A DNA stretch of 64,000 nucleotides from Glycine soja (GCF_004193775.1 NC_041009.1:42773534-42837533), one strand, 5' to 3'. Numbered from the stretch's first letter, positions 45,395-59,170 are shown. The notes: generated by a model from the letters alone, not told the origin. Translations and numbers: made by a program.

Positions 45395-46240
45395 GGAAAA
45401 GAATCCATGCATGGTCATCATCATGATTTATGGAGATCATGAAGATGATCTTTACGTCTAAAAGAAAAAAAAAAACTAATTTTTAATTATCAGTTGAAAA
45501 ATATTCTTGGTGAAAAGAAATGTATAATCTTCTCTGTATTTTATTTCTTTCTCAGTCTAAGTATCAAATATCATTAGATACTCATGCATATATTATTATT
45601 CAATGTTGAGTGCCAAGGTGAATTTCCTCGATGCTTCGGGCGTTAGTCATGCCCGGGCATTACCTCATTTTTCATGGCTATGAAATTTCTGTTGTCCCTT
45701 TCTGCTTCGTTGTTGTTACAAGAATTGACACGTACATACAGCTACTGAGGGAAGAAAGTGAGATCCCATAATCTTCAAAGTCCTACACACTAAAAAAATA
45801 CATATTCGACTTCAAGTTCCTTGTTTGTCAATTTCACATGGTTCTTTTTTTCTGCGTTTGGACGATTTGTACGGGCAATAATAGTGTACTTTCAAGGACA
45901 AAAGCATACGGTAACGACTTTAGAAAAGAAGGATCCATATGAAATTATAAAAATTAAATTAATAGTTTATTTGGTCCATTAGCGAATCATTCACAATTAT
46001 GTTATTTATACTATATTTTAATATCACTACTTTCACTTTATTATCATTTAATTGATCATATTCACTTAAATTTTTTCCCTCTAGTCTTTCTTATTATAAA
46101 TTTTTACTGCAAAAAATTATATAAAATCATCGCATAAAAATGTCTAGATTTGCATCAACTAGCTAGTTCCCGTGGTAGAATATAGAAGATTTGCCTTTAA
46201 TATGTACGCTTTTTCTTGAATATATAATATTAATTATATA

Positions 46241-46390
46241 AAAAATTTAAGACTTAAATATGGTTTAAGCCTAACACAGGTATAACATTTTTTATAATTA
46301 TTTAATTTTTATTATAAAAAATTTAGGACTTAAATATGGTTTAAGCCTAAAAAAGATATAACATTTTTTTACAATTATTTAATTTTTATT
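46241..46390. repeat. 75-bp tandem duplication
   Basis: Units 46241-46315 and 46316-46390 both contain GACTTAAATATGGTTTAAGC, then ATAACATTTTTT and AATTATTTAATTTTTATT; differences are few. Function not evident. Confidence 0.85.
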
Positions 46391-46887
46391 TTCTCGAATT
46401 AATGTGTTTTTAATGACTAAAATAATTTATTATTATATTATTTTTATAATCCAAAACAAAAAATTAAGAATATATTAAGTCATAATTATAGAGAAAAATA
46501 AATTCAATTTTTTTTACTATACTAATTCTTAATTTTTATTTATTCTAAATGTTATTTATATTTAGGATTAAATAACTTTTTACTACCTATAAAATAGAAC
46601 ATTTTGATTTTACTATCTAAACAATAATTTTTTTTTTTTAGTTACATTAGTTTTTTTATATTTGATTATACTATTATTGTTATTGAGGAAATTGATGATG
46701 TGCGTAATACTTTATTAGCTTGTCATATTATGAGCAAATGATTTATAATCGATGACATGAAACTTTGTTAGCTTGTCACGTCTTTACTTAACAGATCTTC
46801 ATCTTCAGTGTCATGTCTTCAAGAAAATGAATGGTGATGTGAGCAAGAATAGGTAGTAACTTTGTTAAACATTCTTTCATTTAATAA

Positions 46888-47021
<134 letters not shown>

Positions 47022-47179
47022 TCCTAACTCAAAGAGATATTGAAGTTATTCCTAACATGCTTTTTTTTTTCAAAAGTAGTGACCACAGGTTTGAATCAAT
47101 TTGATAACCCAATGAATCCCAACCAATCCAAACTCAAAAAATCACATTGGTTTAGATCATTAGTTTGTTGGGATCAGAT

Positions 47180-47850
47180 AAAAAAAATGTCAATATATAT
47201 ACAATTTGATTTAGTGTCTCCTTGCTCAGCGGCTAGCTTAGGTTTAGCGCAAAGAAGGCACATGAAGAAGCCCAAAGGCATGCTTAGCACAAAAGCCTAC
47301 GCTAAACACGAGGTCATGCGAATTTTAAATTACCTTAGACCTATAAAAGGAGTAAGAAGCAAATGAGAAAGACACATCGAGACTCAGAGCTCTCTAATGA
47401 ATACATCGTAAGCTTGAGTATCTCTAATAGGGGAAATCCTCTTTCTATGTCAATTATCCTTTTCTCCTCCTCTATCTTTCCATCTTCTTTTCCTATTCAC
47501 ATTAATCCCTAAAGTGTAAAGTCTCTTATGACAACGAGAGGCTAAATCTCATTGTTAGAAGCCTAGCAACCAAATGTCGTTATAATATAATCTTTCCTTA
47601 ATATCTATTTAATGTAATGCCAATTTTTATTGTTTCTTTCCTGTACTTTATTGTTATTGTATGACCTGATCATCTATGCATCTATTTAGGAATTAGGCAT
47701 TGAAAAATGTTTAATTTCTAAAGGAGGAGTGGCCTTATCCGCTGAAGTGTTGCTAATGTTTGCTTAGAGTTACTATTTATTTACCATACTAGAATCAAGC
47801 ATTGATAGATTCAATCTTATACAAAATACCATGAAATACTCTCCATATTT
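47180..47850 (+). repeat. Retrotransposon LTR-like fragment (probably Ty3/gypsy)
   Basis: A GC-richer block with CAGCGGCTAGCTTAGGTTTAGC and GCCTACGCTAAACACGAGG, a TATA-like CTATAAAAGGAG at about 47341, and then a polypyrimidine-rich stretch and TCTCTTATGACAACGAGAGGC. From general knowledge this layout (GC-rich upstream words, TATA, pyrimidine-rich R/U5) resembles LTRs of soybean gypsy elements. No partner LTR or coding region is adjacent, so it may be a solo LTR or internal debris. Confidence 0.45.
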
Positions 47851-48261
47851 TATTGAGGTTTTTTTTTTCATATTTATCACATTGCTTTCCTATTTCAAGA
47901 ATATTAGTGTAAGTTGTTGTTTTCTCAAATAAAAGTTAAACAAAAAATATATCAAAGATGAAAATTCTTCTTCTAAAACTATTAATTAAGTCTTTAAATT
48001 GTTCTAATAAAGATATTTGTATCCTTAAACTTTAATGGTTTAAGAAAATGATACACTTTAAATTCAAGAACAGATACACCCTTATTCATTTTAAAGATAA
48101 ACTTACTCTTAAGTAGTCTTTTTCTTTTTAATTAGACAAAGAAATTTACTGAAGAGTACCAACCCATTTACAAATACATGATGCAGCATAAATAGTCTTA
48201 TACCTAAAAACAGAATAATGGAGAAAAAAAATATTATATACTGTTTTCGTTTGAATAAATA

Positions 48262-48511
48262 CTCACTTTGTTTCAAAATAATTGTCATCTTAAATTATTT
48301 TATTGATACAAAAAAGTAATAATTAAAAGATGAAAAAATAATAATTTTACAAAACTAATATTATATTATCATTAATTTATTTATTGATTTTACAATCTAT
48401 TATTAATATTATTAAGACATAAAAAAGAAAAAGAGTAATTAATATTGTATATATTTAAAAATTTAAAATAAAATAATTTTTTATGCGACAATTGTAATGA
48501 GATGGAAAAAA
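48262..48511. mobile_element. Stowaway-like (Tc1/mariner) MITE
   Basis: The left end CTCACTTTGTTTCAAAATAA and the right end (TTGTAATGAGATGGAAAAAA) resemble diverged CTCCCTCCGTTTC-type Stowaway termini, and TA dinucleotides flank both ends. Internal words ATTGTCATCTTAAATT and GCGACAATTGTAATG fit the same family. Confidence 0.55.
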
Positions 48512-49335
48512 TATATATTGGTGAAATTTATAGAATTCATCCACTTCTAATGTATATTCAAAATGGAATTCGTGCATGGACTACGTTTTTGCATTTATCT
48601 ATCATTTGCAAATTCATTTTCTGTTGGTCTATCTTGCAAATTAATTCTTTTTTTTAGTGCAAAACTTTTCTTTTCCAATAAAAATTGTATGATAGGATTA
48701 ATATTTTTCTTTCCATATTCATACTTATTACATAATAATGAGAATTTTTACAAATTCATATATATGATTTTTATATATTTTATTAATTTGTGTAAAATAC
48801 AAAGTCTTAAACTTCAACTTCTCCAAACACCCAAAACATGCACAAACTAAAGAAAAGTGTGGGATCATTTATGTCTCACCTAACTTTCTTTTGTTGGGTA
48901 GAAAATGTTTTTCTTTTAAATTCAATGCTTTTAAAAAATGTTTAAAGTGAAAGGTATAGAAATATAATCACCAATTGTAGTTAAAATATTTTGTAATTTT
49001 TATTAAATTAATAATAAATATATCTTTAAAAGATATAAGGTTGACTCAGCAGTCAAAACAGAGTAAAGAGACAAAACATGAAAGAAAGTTGTGAGTTTAA
49101 ATCCTTTAGTTGATATTTTTAACAAAAAAATTATTAAACTCATATTTTTTAATAAAAAATATATTTTTACTTGTTCACCTTCTACATTTACTTATTTAAA
49201 AAGGAGTCAATTATTTTTTTTATAAGATTGTTATAAACATGCACTCACTTTCCCTTTCATTACTACTCAGTACTTAGACTTAGAGTGAGGATTTTCTAGC
49301 GCAACGTGTTGATATCACCAAAACAAAAAAAACTA

Positions 49336-49379
<44 letters not shown>

Positions 49380-50608
49380 GTTGTGGGGCGGTTACTCAGA
49401 ATGCTTTTGGTTTAATGTTAGGTTGAATAGGCATAAATATAGATTTTCTGAGAAGTAAAATTTTTTAATTTTTGATTCAATGATTGTTTGAGATCTTTTA
49501 AGATAAATAAAACATACACTAAATTATAGAATTTCAGTTTCAATTTTTCGTAACTTTATAAACGTGCACGGTACCACTTGTACCTGTTAATGACATTTAT
49601 TTTGCTGATTAAAAAATTAGCAAAAAATTGTTTTAACTTAACCATTAGATGAGTTAAAATTTTAATTATACAATTATATTATAAACAAATGAATTTTTTT
49701 TATCATCTATAATAATCATTCGGAAATATAAGATTTGCTTATGGTAAAATATAAAATAAGAGAATATATTACAGGTTCATGTAAGATTTACTTATAAAAA
49801 AATTAACGATAATTTTGTGTTTACAATAATCATACTTAATTCGAGCATTGATAAAAGATATATATTATTAAAGAATGATATATAAGTTATTATAAACTCT
49901 CTTATATTATCTTCAATCATCATGAATATATATATATCATTTTTATTACATTTATTCCTTTTTCTCTATTTTTTAACTCTTTCTTTCTAATATAGTTACA
50001 TGACTTCCATCTATATCCATTTCAAAATGGGATTGACATTGAAAATTATCCATTTTTCCTGATATAATGGTAGCAATTATCGAAACTTGACTATTAAATT
50101 ATAATAAAAACTAAACTGCCGCCCACTCTAATCACATGCTTTTCATAGGCGACTTATACCTAATTAATTTTGCTACTGTTGGCTTCTCGTTCAACAGCAT
50201 GAGAGCAGTGTCCTTTTCACGATGTACCGTTAATAAAATTTAAATTCTTACGTATATAACCTACCCTTATTATAAAATTCATGTTGCCACTATCAAAATG
50301 TTTACCAATAATGTGTTTAGTTGCACATTCGAAAAGATTGACCTGCGTCTATGAAGCAAATTATATTAGGTTTTGTGTCAATTTTATGAATAAGACATAA
50401 AAATTTCTCAAAATGTGTTTATCCTGACATTCACATCTAGACTTTGGAATAACCTATTTATATAGCTTGTTTGCAAATTAGATTCGTAGTTCTCTTTTAA
50501 GTAGCAAAAAATTGCATCATATCCTGTTCATTTTTATCGTATGTTACGGCATAATTTTTTTATCAATAAATGTTGGTGTATTAGAATGTTAGTTTTATTA
50601 ATAAAATT
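48512..50608. other. AT-rich intergenic with one (AT)n tract
   Basis: An AT microsatellite is at about 49338-49375. A 95-codon frame at 48563-48850 is Phe/Leu/Ile-rich and is taken as chance in AT-rich DNA. Nothing else was recognised. Confidence 0.5.
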
Positions 50609-50890
50609 CACTACTACAACTTTTAATAACATTTTTTTATATAATACTTAATAGAAATATTACTAATTTTTTTTAACATTGAAAAATATTATCAAATATA
50701 AATAAATATTATTAATACATTTTAGTGATATTTTATCAAATATTATATATAATTTATGTTGCTAAAATCTTTAGTGACACGGAGGTTACACATAACATTT
50801 AATAAAATATTATAAAAACATATTAATAATATTTATTCATATATTTGACAACATTTAAAAAATGTTACTAAAAATTACATTTGTTTTATT
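50609..50890. mobile_element. CACTA-type element fragment
   Basis: Begins CACTACTACAACTTTTAAT, the usual start of CACTA transposons, and continues with the inverted-symmetry words typical of their ends (AACATTTTTTTATA, AAATATTACTAATTT, mirrored by TGTTACTAAAAATT near 50865). The complementary right terminus (GTAGTG) is not seen, so the element is incomplete. Confidence 0.45.
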
Positions 50891-51049
50891 GATTATTATA
50901 ACAAAGTTACTTATTAGAGTGCTTCTTGACTTTAACTGTGTTTTAAATTTGATAATGTTCAAATTTCTCGGACATGATTTATAAATTACCAAGTAATTAA
51001 AGTTCAATATTATTTTTCTAATTGGTATATTAAAATTGATCCTGCAACT

Positions 51050-51077
51050 TGTTGAGGCAATGAAAACTCACTATGTT
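51050..51077. repeat. 28-bp exact direct repeat, first copy
   Basis: The sequence beginning TGTTGAGGCAATGAAAACTC and ending ACTATGTT recurs exactly at 51574-51601, 524 bp away, with no longer homology on either side. The second copy lies about 290 bp upstream of the TATA box of the NAC gene. Confidence 0.95.
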
Positions 51078-51891
51078 CATATCTTTCTAAATATTATTAC
51101 GGTAAACCAAAATCACTTAAGGAAAATGCTATGCATGCAACAATTGATAGCTCAAACGCTCAAAGAATGAAACTATACAAAATAAAACAAAATTGTTTGG
51201 ATTCTTAAAAAACTGCAAAGAGGCCCAATAAAAAACTCAGCGTACTATGATTAACATGACTCAACTAGAATAACTAATACCACCAGAAGTTAACATTGAT
51301 TACTATATTCATCAGAGGGACAACATATATAGTCTTTATAGGCTGTTTGGTCGATCACTACTGATGCATGAATCCTTTTATTAAAGTAAGCCTTCAATTT
51401 TGTTTAATTTAATTTTTTGAGATAAAGCCCAGGAAATTTTTCTACAACAGTATTGATGTCTTTGAAATATTATTTGACTTTTCCCCTCAATTGACAGTGC
51501 TGTTTATATATATTTATTCCATTCATATGTCCAAAAGTCAAAATGGTGCCCCCCTCTGCTTGACTTTCCAATATGTTGAGGCAATGAAAACTCACTATGT
51601 TTAAAAAATTCTAATGTCACTCGCTTTTCACCATAAATATGGTTAATTAACCATGATGGTACATAGGGAGGACCTCCATGTGCATATGCATCACCCCATG
51701 CCACACCCTAGCCCTAGAAAAATCCAAATGTCTTGTAGTGTGGCTCATAATTATAAACTTGTCAGCATTGGGACCAACTTTCTTTCTCTTTACGGATACA
51801 TATATATGATCTCATATTCGAAATGTTTGACTTGACCCCAGTTGCCAATATTCAACACAAACAAAGAAACCAAAAAATATCTCAAAAAATG

Positions 51892-51899
51892 TATATAAA
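51892..51899 (+). promoter_or_regulatory. TATA box of the NAC gene
   Basis: TATATAAA lies 118-125 bases before the chosen ATG at 52017, giving an expected leader of roughly 90 bases. This placement argues against using the earlier in-frame ATG at 51903, which would fall at or before the transcription start. Confidence 0.55.
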
Positions 51900-52016
51900 T
51901 ATGTGGGGAAGTGGATAACTATTTTCACATCATTAGATTCCACCCTTCCGTTTTATAAGAAGTACTTTGGCGTGGTTTGGAAAGAAATATTGCAAATAAT
52001 ATTAAGAAAAGAAAAA

Positions 52017-52270
52017 ATGAATGCTAAGGTACATAGCTCTGATGATACCAAGAAGGATGAAGAAGTTGTGCTTCCTGGATTTAGATTCCATCCCACAGAT
52101 GAAGAGCTTGTTGGGTTTTATTTGCAGAGAAAGGTGGACAAGAAGCCTCTAAAAATTGAACTCATCAAACAGGTTGATATCTACAAATATGATCCATGGG
52201 ATCTTCCAAGTAAGATCTGCTTCCACTATAAATTCCACTTGTAATTAAGTACTTAATGGCACATATGGTG

Positions 52271-52310
<40 letters not shown>

Positions 52311-55300
52311 CCTTCTGTCAAACGTGTGTTGATAAGATTGATTCAAATAATTAAAGGAGTTGAGTGTTATTTGATGAAGATGAATTGATGTAATTGAATG
52401 AAACGATGAGATCGATAAGCTAAATTAAAGAGCATGTAATATTGTTTTTGATTCAACTTTTTTAAGAAATATTTTTTTTGTCTTTATCATAAAAGAACAT
52501 TTAAAAAACAATGTTTTTCTTGAGATATAAAGCTTTCCTAAACATATGCCTAAACTTCTATTCAATCCTAAGTATCATTCAATCATGAAACAAAAAGACT
52601 CAAAACCAAAGAATTTTAATTCAATTAATTGAACTGTAAATTATTATAAATTTTTTATATTTTTTTTCGATTTTTAATGATAAAAAAATAAGACTATACA
52701 GTCTACACTCAAATATATAGTTCTTGATGTTCATCAGTTGTTATTTAATTTTTTTGGAAAGTCTCCATGTTTTGTTATAGGAAAGGAAGATAAAGACTTG
52801 GTATGCTAGCTAGAAGCCAGTATATTACATATAACCCTACTTTGAATTTTGATGATACATAAATATATGTAATCAATACATGAATACTGAATTTGTTATT
52901 TATTTTTGTGTGGCAATTAATGCATGAAGAGGTGAATTCATTTGGGGAGAAAGAGTGGTATTTTTTCTGCATAAGAGGGAGGAAGTACAGGAACAGCGTG
53001 AGGCCAAACAGGGTAACTAGGTCAGGGTTCTGGAAGGCCACAGGGATTGACAAGTCCATATATTGCGTGAAAGAGCCACATGAATGCATTGGCCTCAAGA
53101 AGTCATTGGTCTACTATCGTGGAAGTGCTGGCAAAGGCACCAAAACTGATTGGATGATGCATGAGTTTCGCCTTCCACCCAATGCAAAATCCAACCCCAA
53201 TGACCTTCAAGAAGCTGTAAGTCAATTCATCATATGATCGTTTCATAGTTCTTGTTTATAATAAGATCATATATACAATTAATGTGTTTAAAGTATATTT
53301 CTTTACCAGGCATATTAATTAAGTGAGATGTCAGAAAAATTAAGAATATAATAAGATGTATACACTGACGGTATAAATTTCTTTATACTATCAATCAATT
53401 AAACATTGTTGTGTATGTTAAATAAGTTAAGTTTTGTCATAACTATGTTAAAATTAATCTTAAGCACTTAATAAAACCATATATAATTGAATTTAGCTTT
53501 CATTAAAATAACTTTTGGTCATATACATGCATCATTGTATGCATGGCTAAAACTGACTTCTTCCTACTTCCTAGTAGTATTTTACTTTTTTTTCCCCTTT
53601 TTTATATTAAAAATTTGGAAAGGCACACACCGTCTAGAACCATATATATAGGACTAATATAGGGAGAGCATGCATATTTTAATGATAACAAATGCTGAGA
53701 TTCTTGGTCGGAGATGTTCATATTCAAGTCGCTGAAAGCTTACTAGAGTGTGTTCAAATTATTCTAAATATAGGTAGCACGATCATACCCGTTTTATGCA
53801 GGAAAATTATAAACGAACGCACACAATTTCCACTTGTTAATTAATTTGCCTACATAAGTAAATAACCACATAGTGTATCATTAATTCTTTATTTAAAAGA
53901 AGATTTGACTTTGTCCTTCACAGGAATTATTGGATATTTGGATACATGTCGTATACATACGTGGAAACAATTGATGTCCACATGTGTGATCAAATAGTAA
54001 AAGTTTGTATTTTCTTTCCATTTTTCTTCTGAAATTTATGATAACGTGTGAATGAAGTTAAAATTTCTAAACTATCATTCATATAGATTAAACAAGTCTA
54101 TTTATTCAACTATAATAATCTAAGACGTGATATTTTCTAAATTATCATTATAGTCCATATTAACTTTCCTATAATAACAATTATAATTAATTAAAATTTT
54201 CACATTATAATTAATCACAATTAAATAGTAGCATGAAAATAGTTAAACTATATTCCACAAGTCATTTCAATTAGTTTATAATTTTTTATTAGTTAAAATT
54301 TATTTAACTATTAGATAAACAATTATTTTTGGAGTTTCTAATGTTTTTTTTTTCAAATTCTATTTAATGGAACGTTTTTTTTAAATACTAACTTTCAAAT
54401 TATAAATTTTATATTTTATTCTTAAAATATTTATTAACTTACCTTATTACCCGTTTTAAATAAAATATAATTTTATTAGTTTTTCTCTCTCATTCTTTTT
54501 GCTTATTTTTTTTATTACATTATATATTTTAATCATTATACTATTGACAATATTTAACTTATTATTTCAACGTTATACTTACCAGATTGACAGGGATAAA
54601 TATTATATTTATTTTATTTTTTAAATAATTTTATATTAGACGATTTATTTTAACCATATGAAAAGATGTAATAAAATAATTTATCTATAAATAAAATATT
54701 GTAAGAATTTAAAATTAATTATAATCTAAAATTACAACACCACAAAAAATATTTTTATCCATAAAATAAAATAAAATTATAAAATATTACTAAATATGTT
54801 TATTTATTTTATTTTACATTTAGTAATTACTTTAATAAATAATTTTATTAAATACTTATAATTTAATAAATTAACTTAAAATTTTTCAGTTATCAATTAG
54901 TTTTTCACATTCTATATAGTTAGTCTTGTTGAACTTAGTAAATAGATAAGTAAAATTAGACTCTTAATGTAAATATTATTTCATTTTATGATGGTCTTAT
55001 AATTGATTGGAATACTACTTAATTATACTCCATAGTAAAATTCTTTATTTTTATAAAAGAAATAAAAACTATGGATTTCCATAAATTTGATTTCATATAG
55101 TCATAAGTCATAACATGTATAGGTTTGCTTTGATCAAGTTATTTAAGTAATAATAAAAATTAACAAAATGAATCGAATCTGATTTGACTAAGAACCGGAT
55201 ATTTAACCAGTTATGGTTTAATCTCATGATTACATTCACTATAAGATCACTTTGAATCAATTAAAAGCAATCAAATTTCGGTTGGACAGATATTCGTTGA

Positions 55301-57966
55301 ACCAATTCATTATTAATTTGCAAAAACAAAAGAAAAAAAATACTCATTTTTTTATCATTTGATTCGGTCAGTTAAAATAAATGTTTGAGCCATATCTGGA
55401 CCACTTCGATCTAGGTTTCCTATCTAGTTTGTTTTTATACAACAATATTGGGTTAGTCAAAGATATTACATTCAAAATTTAATTTTCTGTTGTAAGAGTA
55501 TTTAAGGTTTGGATAGAAATAAATTAGATGATGTTGAGGGTCTATGAGCCAAATTGCAATAGGTCTAACTTAACTTATGTAGTCAGTTAAGCTAAAATAT
55601 TGTTTGATTCAACTTTTTATAATTCTCTATACTCTTCCAACTAGGTTTTATAGAAAGTAAAAACATTACTTTTATTTTAGAACATTTTCATTAAAAATAA
55701 TTTTATTCATATTTTTTTTTAAAATTGTACTTGACTACTTGGTTTGCATTCTCCATTTAAGAAAAAGAAAAACTTAAAAAAAATCAAATCAATAAATTGA
55801 GCCTAGTAAGCCTTTAATTTAAATTAATAAATAATGTTTACTTCATTAACTTTTTTTATTGTAGTATCTTGATCTTAATTCAACAAAAAATAAAAATAAA
55901 ACTTGTTTTAAGTAAAAAAAATTAAAACTTTCTTGTATCTTTTATCGACAAATATTATTCATTATTAGTATGTTATGTAAGTGAGAAGATTCAAATCCAT
56001 CACCTTCTTATCATTTCAACTCTTATGTTCCTCCCACTACCACTAAATCATCTTATGACTCCCAAAAAAAATATTAAAACTTGCTTAGTTGCTTGATGCT
56101 ATATATATGCAGTATCTTGAACTAAATTTACTTGTTTTAAGTTATCTTGAACTAAATTTACTTCATTAACTTTTTATTGTAGTATCTTGATCTTATATTC
56201 CTTCCTCATTTATATAGCTAGAACTAAATTAAAACTTGTTTTATTAAAAAAAAAAACTTGTTTTAAGTAGCAAAAAATTAAAACTTTCTTTTTATCGACA
56301 AATATTATTCATTACTAGTATGTTATGTAAGTGATAAGATTCAAATCCATCACCTTCTTATCATTTCAACTCTTATGTCCCTCCCCACTACCACTAAATC
56401 ATCTTATGACTCCCAAAAAAAAAAAAAAATTAAAACTTGCTTAGTTGCTTGATGCTATATATATGTAGTATATTGAAATTTTTATTTTGAATGATGCCAT
56501 TTATATAAAAAGCCACAAAATAAAAAAAATACATGGGAATAAGTATTAGGAGAAAAAAAACGATTTTGCAATAGTAAAATGCATATGATCATTTATATAG
56601 AATGTATGAAAATAAGACACAGGAGTAGGAATTTTTCTGGTAGATTGCTTCCCGTGTACTTTAATTAAGTTTAAGGGTCTCTCTTGTGGTTTTCAACGTG
56701 AAATTCATTAATTGCATTTAATTCTTTTACGGTCTAACATAATGAACTTTACAGATATAGCCAAGTCAATCCCGTTGAATACTGACATTTTGGTTGAACG
56801 TAATTGTCATGATTTACAAAACACATGCAATCCCCCTTTATTATCATCAATAGTAATACTATTAAGCATGACCCAGTCTCTCGGAATGAGTCTTGAATTT
56901 TTTTTCATGATCTTGTTACACAAAAATTTTGTGTATACTTTTCAAAAAATAATTACATCCACCTTTTTCTTATAGACATTAAATAAGTGCGGTCTTATCA
57001 AAATTTATTAGAATGAGAGAAATATACACAATTTTCGTATAACAAGAGATCACTGAAAATTTTCAAAATCTGTACCCCCAAAGTTCCTCTCTACAAGCAA
57101 CCATTAAAGTGTTGAAATTAAAATTGTTAAACATACACCCTATTTTTTAGAAGAAATATTAAGTGATTGATCTGACTCTATCATGATCCAAATTAATATT
57201 CATGTGATATGCAATTAAGTATTATTAATTTTGTTTATAAATTAAAAAAACTGAATATATCATTTAAACAATTAAGTATGAATTATTAACATGTGGTGGT
57301 TTGAGATTATTTAATAATTTATTTATTTATTTTTGAATTGTACTATAGGATGAAGAAAGATTTATAGAGAGATAAAAAAAGAGAAAAAAGTTAATAAATG
57401 CAATAAATAATATGATGGACAGTAATAGGGAGAAAAATAAAAATAAAAAAAATGGGGAAAAGTAAGTTATAGATGAAGTTAAATACATGAATATAATTAA
57501 TAACTCTAGAATGTCATTTATGTGTTTGCAGGAGGTGTGGACACTGTGCAGGATATTCAAACGCATCCCATCTTTCAAAAAGTACACTCCAAATTTGAAA
57601 GACTCAACACCAGTCACCAAACCAAACCCTGTGAATTCCAACACATCCACCTTAAATTCTGACAATTGCGAGCCATATTTGATCTGCAGAGACCCTATGG
57701 TGATGCAACAAATCGAAAGAAAACCAGTTATTGGACAAGTTGATGAAAAGAAACACATGTTTCTGGGCCAGTTTGGTCCACTACCCCATCATCTTCAGGC
57801 CCCATCAACTACCCCTTACCCAAATTTTTGGGACCAGAATAATGTTGAGGATTATACATTTGCCAATGAGAATTGGGATGACCTAAGATCTGTGGTTCAG
57901 TTTGCAATTGATCCATCCACGGTGTTTGATTGTACAGGAACATATATTCCACCCTACTTTTCTTAG
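52017..57966 (+). CDS. NAC transcription factor, ANAC042/JUNGBRUNNEN1-like
   Basis: Exons 52017-52209, 52930-53216 and 57532-57966, GT-AG introns, phases 1 and 0; product 304 residues. The NAC DNA-binding domain spans about 18-171: subdomain [35 protein letters not shown] and [32 protein letters not shown] and [12 protein letters not shown], and [22 protein letters not shown] and GIDKSIY..., [19 protein letters not shown] fit the ANAC042 branch, whose members act in ageing and stress and, in soybean, in phytoalexin regulation. The C-terminal 133 residues are the variable activation region and contain an acidic/aromatic patch ([15 protein letters not shown]). Intron 2 is unusually long (4.3 kb) and repeat-laden. 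Three exons with breaks at these places is the common NAC structure. Confidence 0.92.
52272..52303. repeat. (AT)n microsatellite in NAC intron 1
   Basis: About 15 AT units within the first intron of the NAC gene. Confidence 0.9.
55838..56474. repeat. Tandem duplication (~320-bp unit) in NAC intron 2
   Basis: Unit 1 (55838-56116) and unit 2 (56158-56474) share TTACTTCATTAACTTTTT, GTAGTATCTTGATCTTA, AAACTTGTTTTAAGTA, TATCGACAAATATTATTCAT, TTCAAATCCATCACC, ACCACTAAATCATC and GCTTAGTTGCTTGATGC in the same order. Differences are mainly indels in A/T runs, so it is fairly recent. Its presence partly explains the length of the intron. Confidence 0.85.
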
Positions 57967-58176
57967 GGCTGGAATGAGTAACTTCGGTAGATATATGTTA
58001 TATATATATAATGTATGAACATATATAGAGGTTATAGTTGTCATTATTCTTACAGTTTTTTAATTTCTTGTATTAACACATATATGTTGAAATTTGCTGG
58101 TTTTACTATGTTTTGTTGTAAAACCTAATATTAACTTGTATCTTGTCATTTATATCCCTTTTCCATTGATTGAGTC

Positions 58177-58182
58177 AATAAA
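58177..58182 (+). terminator. AATAAA polyadenylation signal of the NAC gene
   Basis: Perfect AATAAA about 210 bases after the stop codon. Confidence 0.4.
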
Positions 58183-58739
58183 TACGTTATACCTTGATTT
58201 GTCAATTTAGTTTACCTGACTATTATCTTTGAAGAATAGGCATGATGATATAATTCATCACAATTGTTTTTTTTTGCTTTCGATCTTGAATTATTTTCTC
58301 ATATGATAGACCTTAAAAATTTAAACATATATGGTTGAACACAATTATACAAAAAAGAATTTATATAACACATTAAAACATAAGTATCACAAATAAAAAT
58401 TTGAGAAAATGATACTCACCACAAGGTTTGTCAAAGAGGACTAAAAATTGCACTTCACCCCATTAACAAAGATTAATCATCGTTAAGTATTTGGAAAAAA
58501 AAATCGATTGAATTAATTGTTGAATACTTATATACAGCATGGCAAAAATATTTTAAAGATATATAATCTTGTGTATTTTTTCTTACAATATAAATTAATA
58601 TGGATATAATAAATTATGATTGGTCACTTAAATAGACAGACATAAAAAATGGATGAAATTTATTAGGTTGTTGAAACCCACTTTGATAAAATCTATGGAT
58701 TGGGCTTTAAATTTTAAAATTGAATCAATGGGAGCTATT

Positions 58740-59170
58740 TGGACACGGTTAGGCGCACCTAGCAAAATTGTTGGTATATAGTAATTTCATTTTTTTTTCA
58801 ATTTTACCTTTTTATGTCCTTTCGTATGAGAAGATATGTGGATCTCATACGGATCAACTCATACGGATCAAGATGATCCGTATAAGTCCAATTCAAAAGT
58901 TTTTTTTTAAATTTTTTTTAAAATTATCTGTGATGAATTAATTTAAAATTAATTGTCCAAACAAAAATCAAACATGTGACTTTCAGATTATTAGCACAAT
59001 GCTCTAACCAACTGAACTAATGAGTCAATTACATTATAAAATAAATAATGTTGTTATACATAACACTGAAACTTTTAATGTATATTTAATGCGCATGTAA
59101 ATTTAAATAATAAATTTTGTGACAAAATTTATTATTTAATAGTAAATTTAAATAATATATTAAATTTTTT
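58740..59170 (-). repeat. tRNA-Ile-derived dispersed repeat, copy 2
   Basis: On the minus strand 59028-58953 reads like a tRNA-Ile(AAU): ATTAGTTCAGTTGGTTAGAGC, GTGCTAATAATC, then a decayed T arm (CATGTTTGATTTTTG). CATACGGATC words (ATCTCATACGGATC, ACTCATACGGATC) lie at 58830-58880. The 59050-59120 flank (TTTAATGTATATTTAATGCGCATG) matches the flank of copy 1 at 24.2 kb. The CATACGG cluster lies on the opposite side of the tRNA part compared with copy 1. Confidence 0.65.

Noticed and set aside
45649..45660. ATGCCCGGGCAT perfect palindrome in AT-rich DNA
   Set aside because: Only 12 bp and without any associated feature.
51903..52016. Earlier in-frame ATG extending the NAC protein by 38 residues
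   Set aside because: It lies right behind the TATA box, before the likely transcription start, and the added residues have no counterpart in the NAC family.
57327..57758. Minus-strand open frame of 143 codons over NAC exon 3
   Set aside because: Antisense shadow of the third NAC exon, hydrophobic low-complexity composition, no motif.
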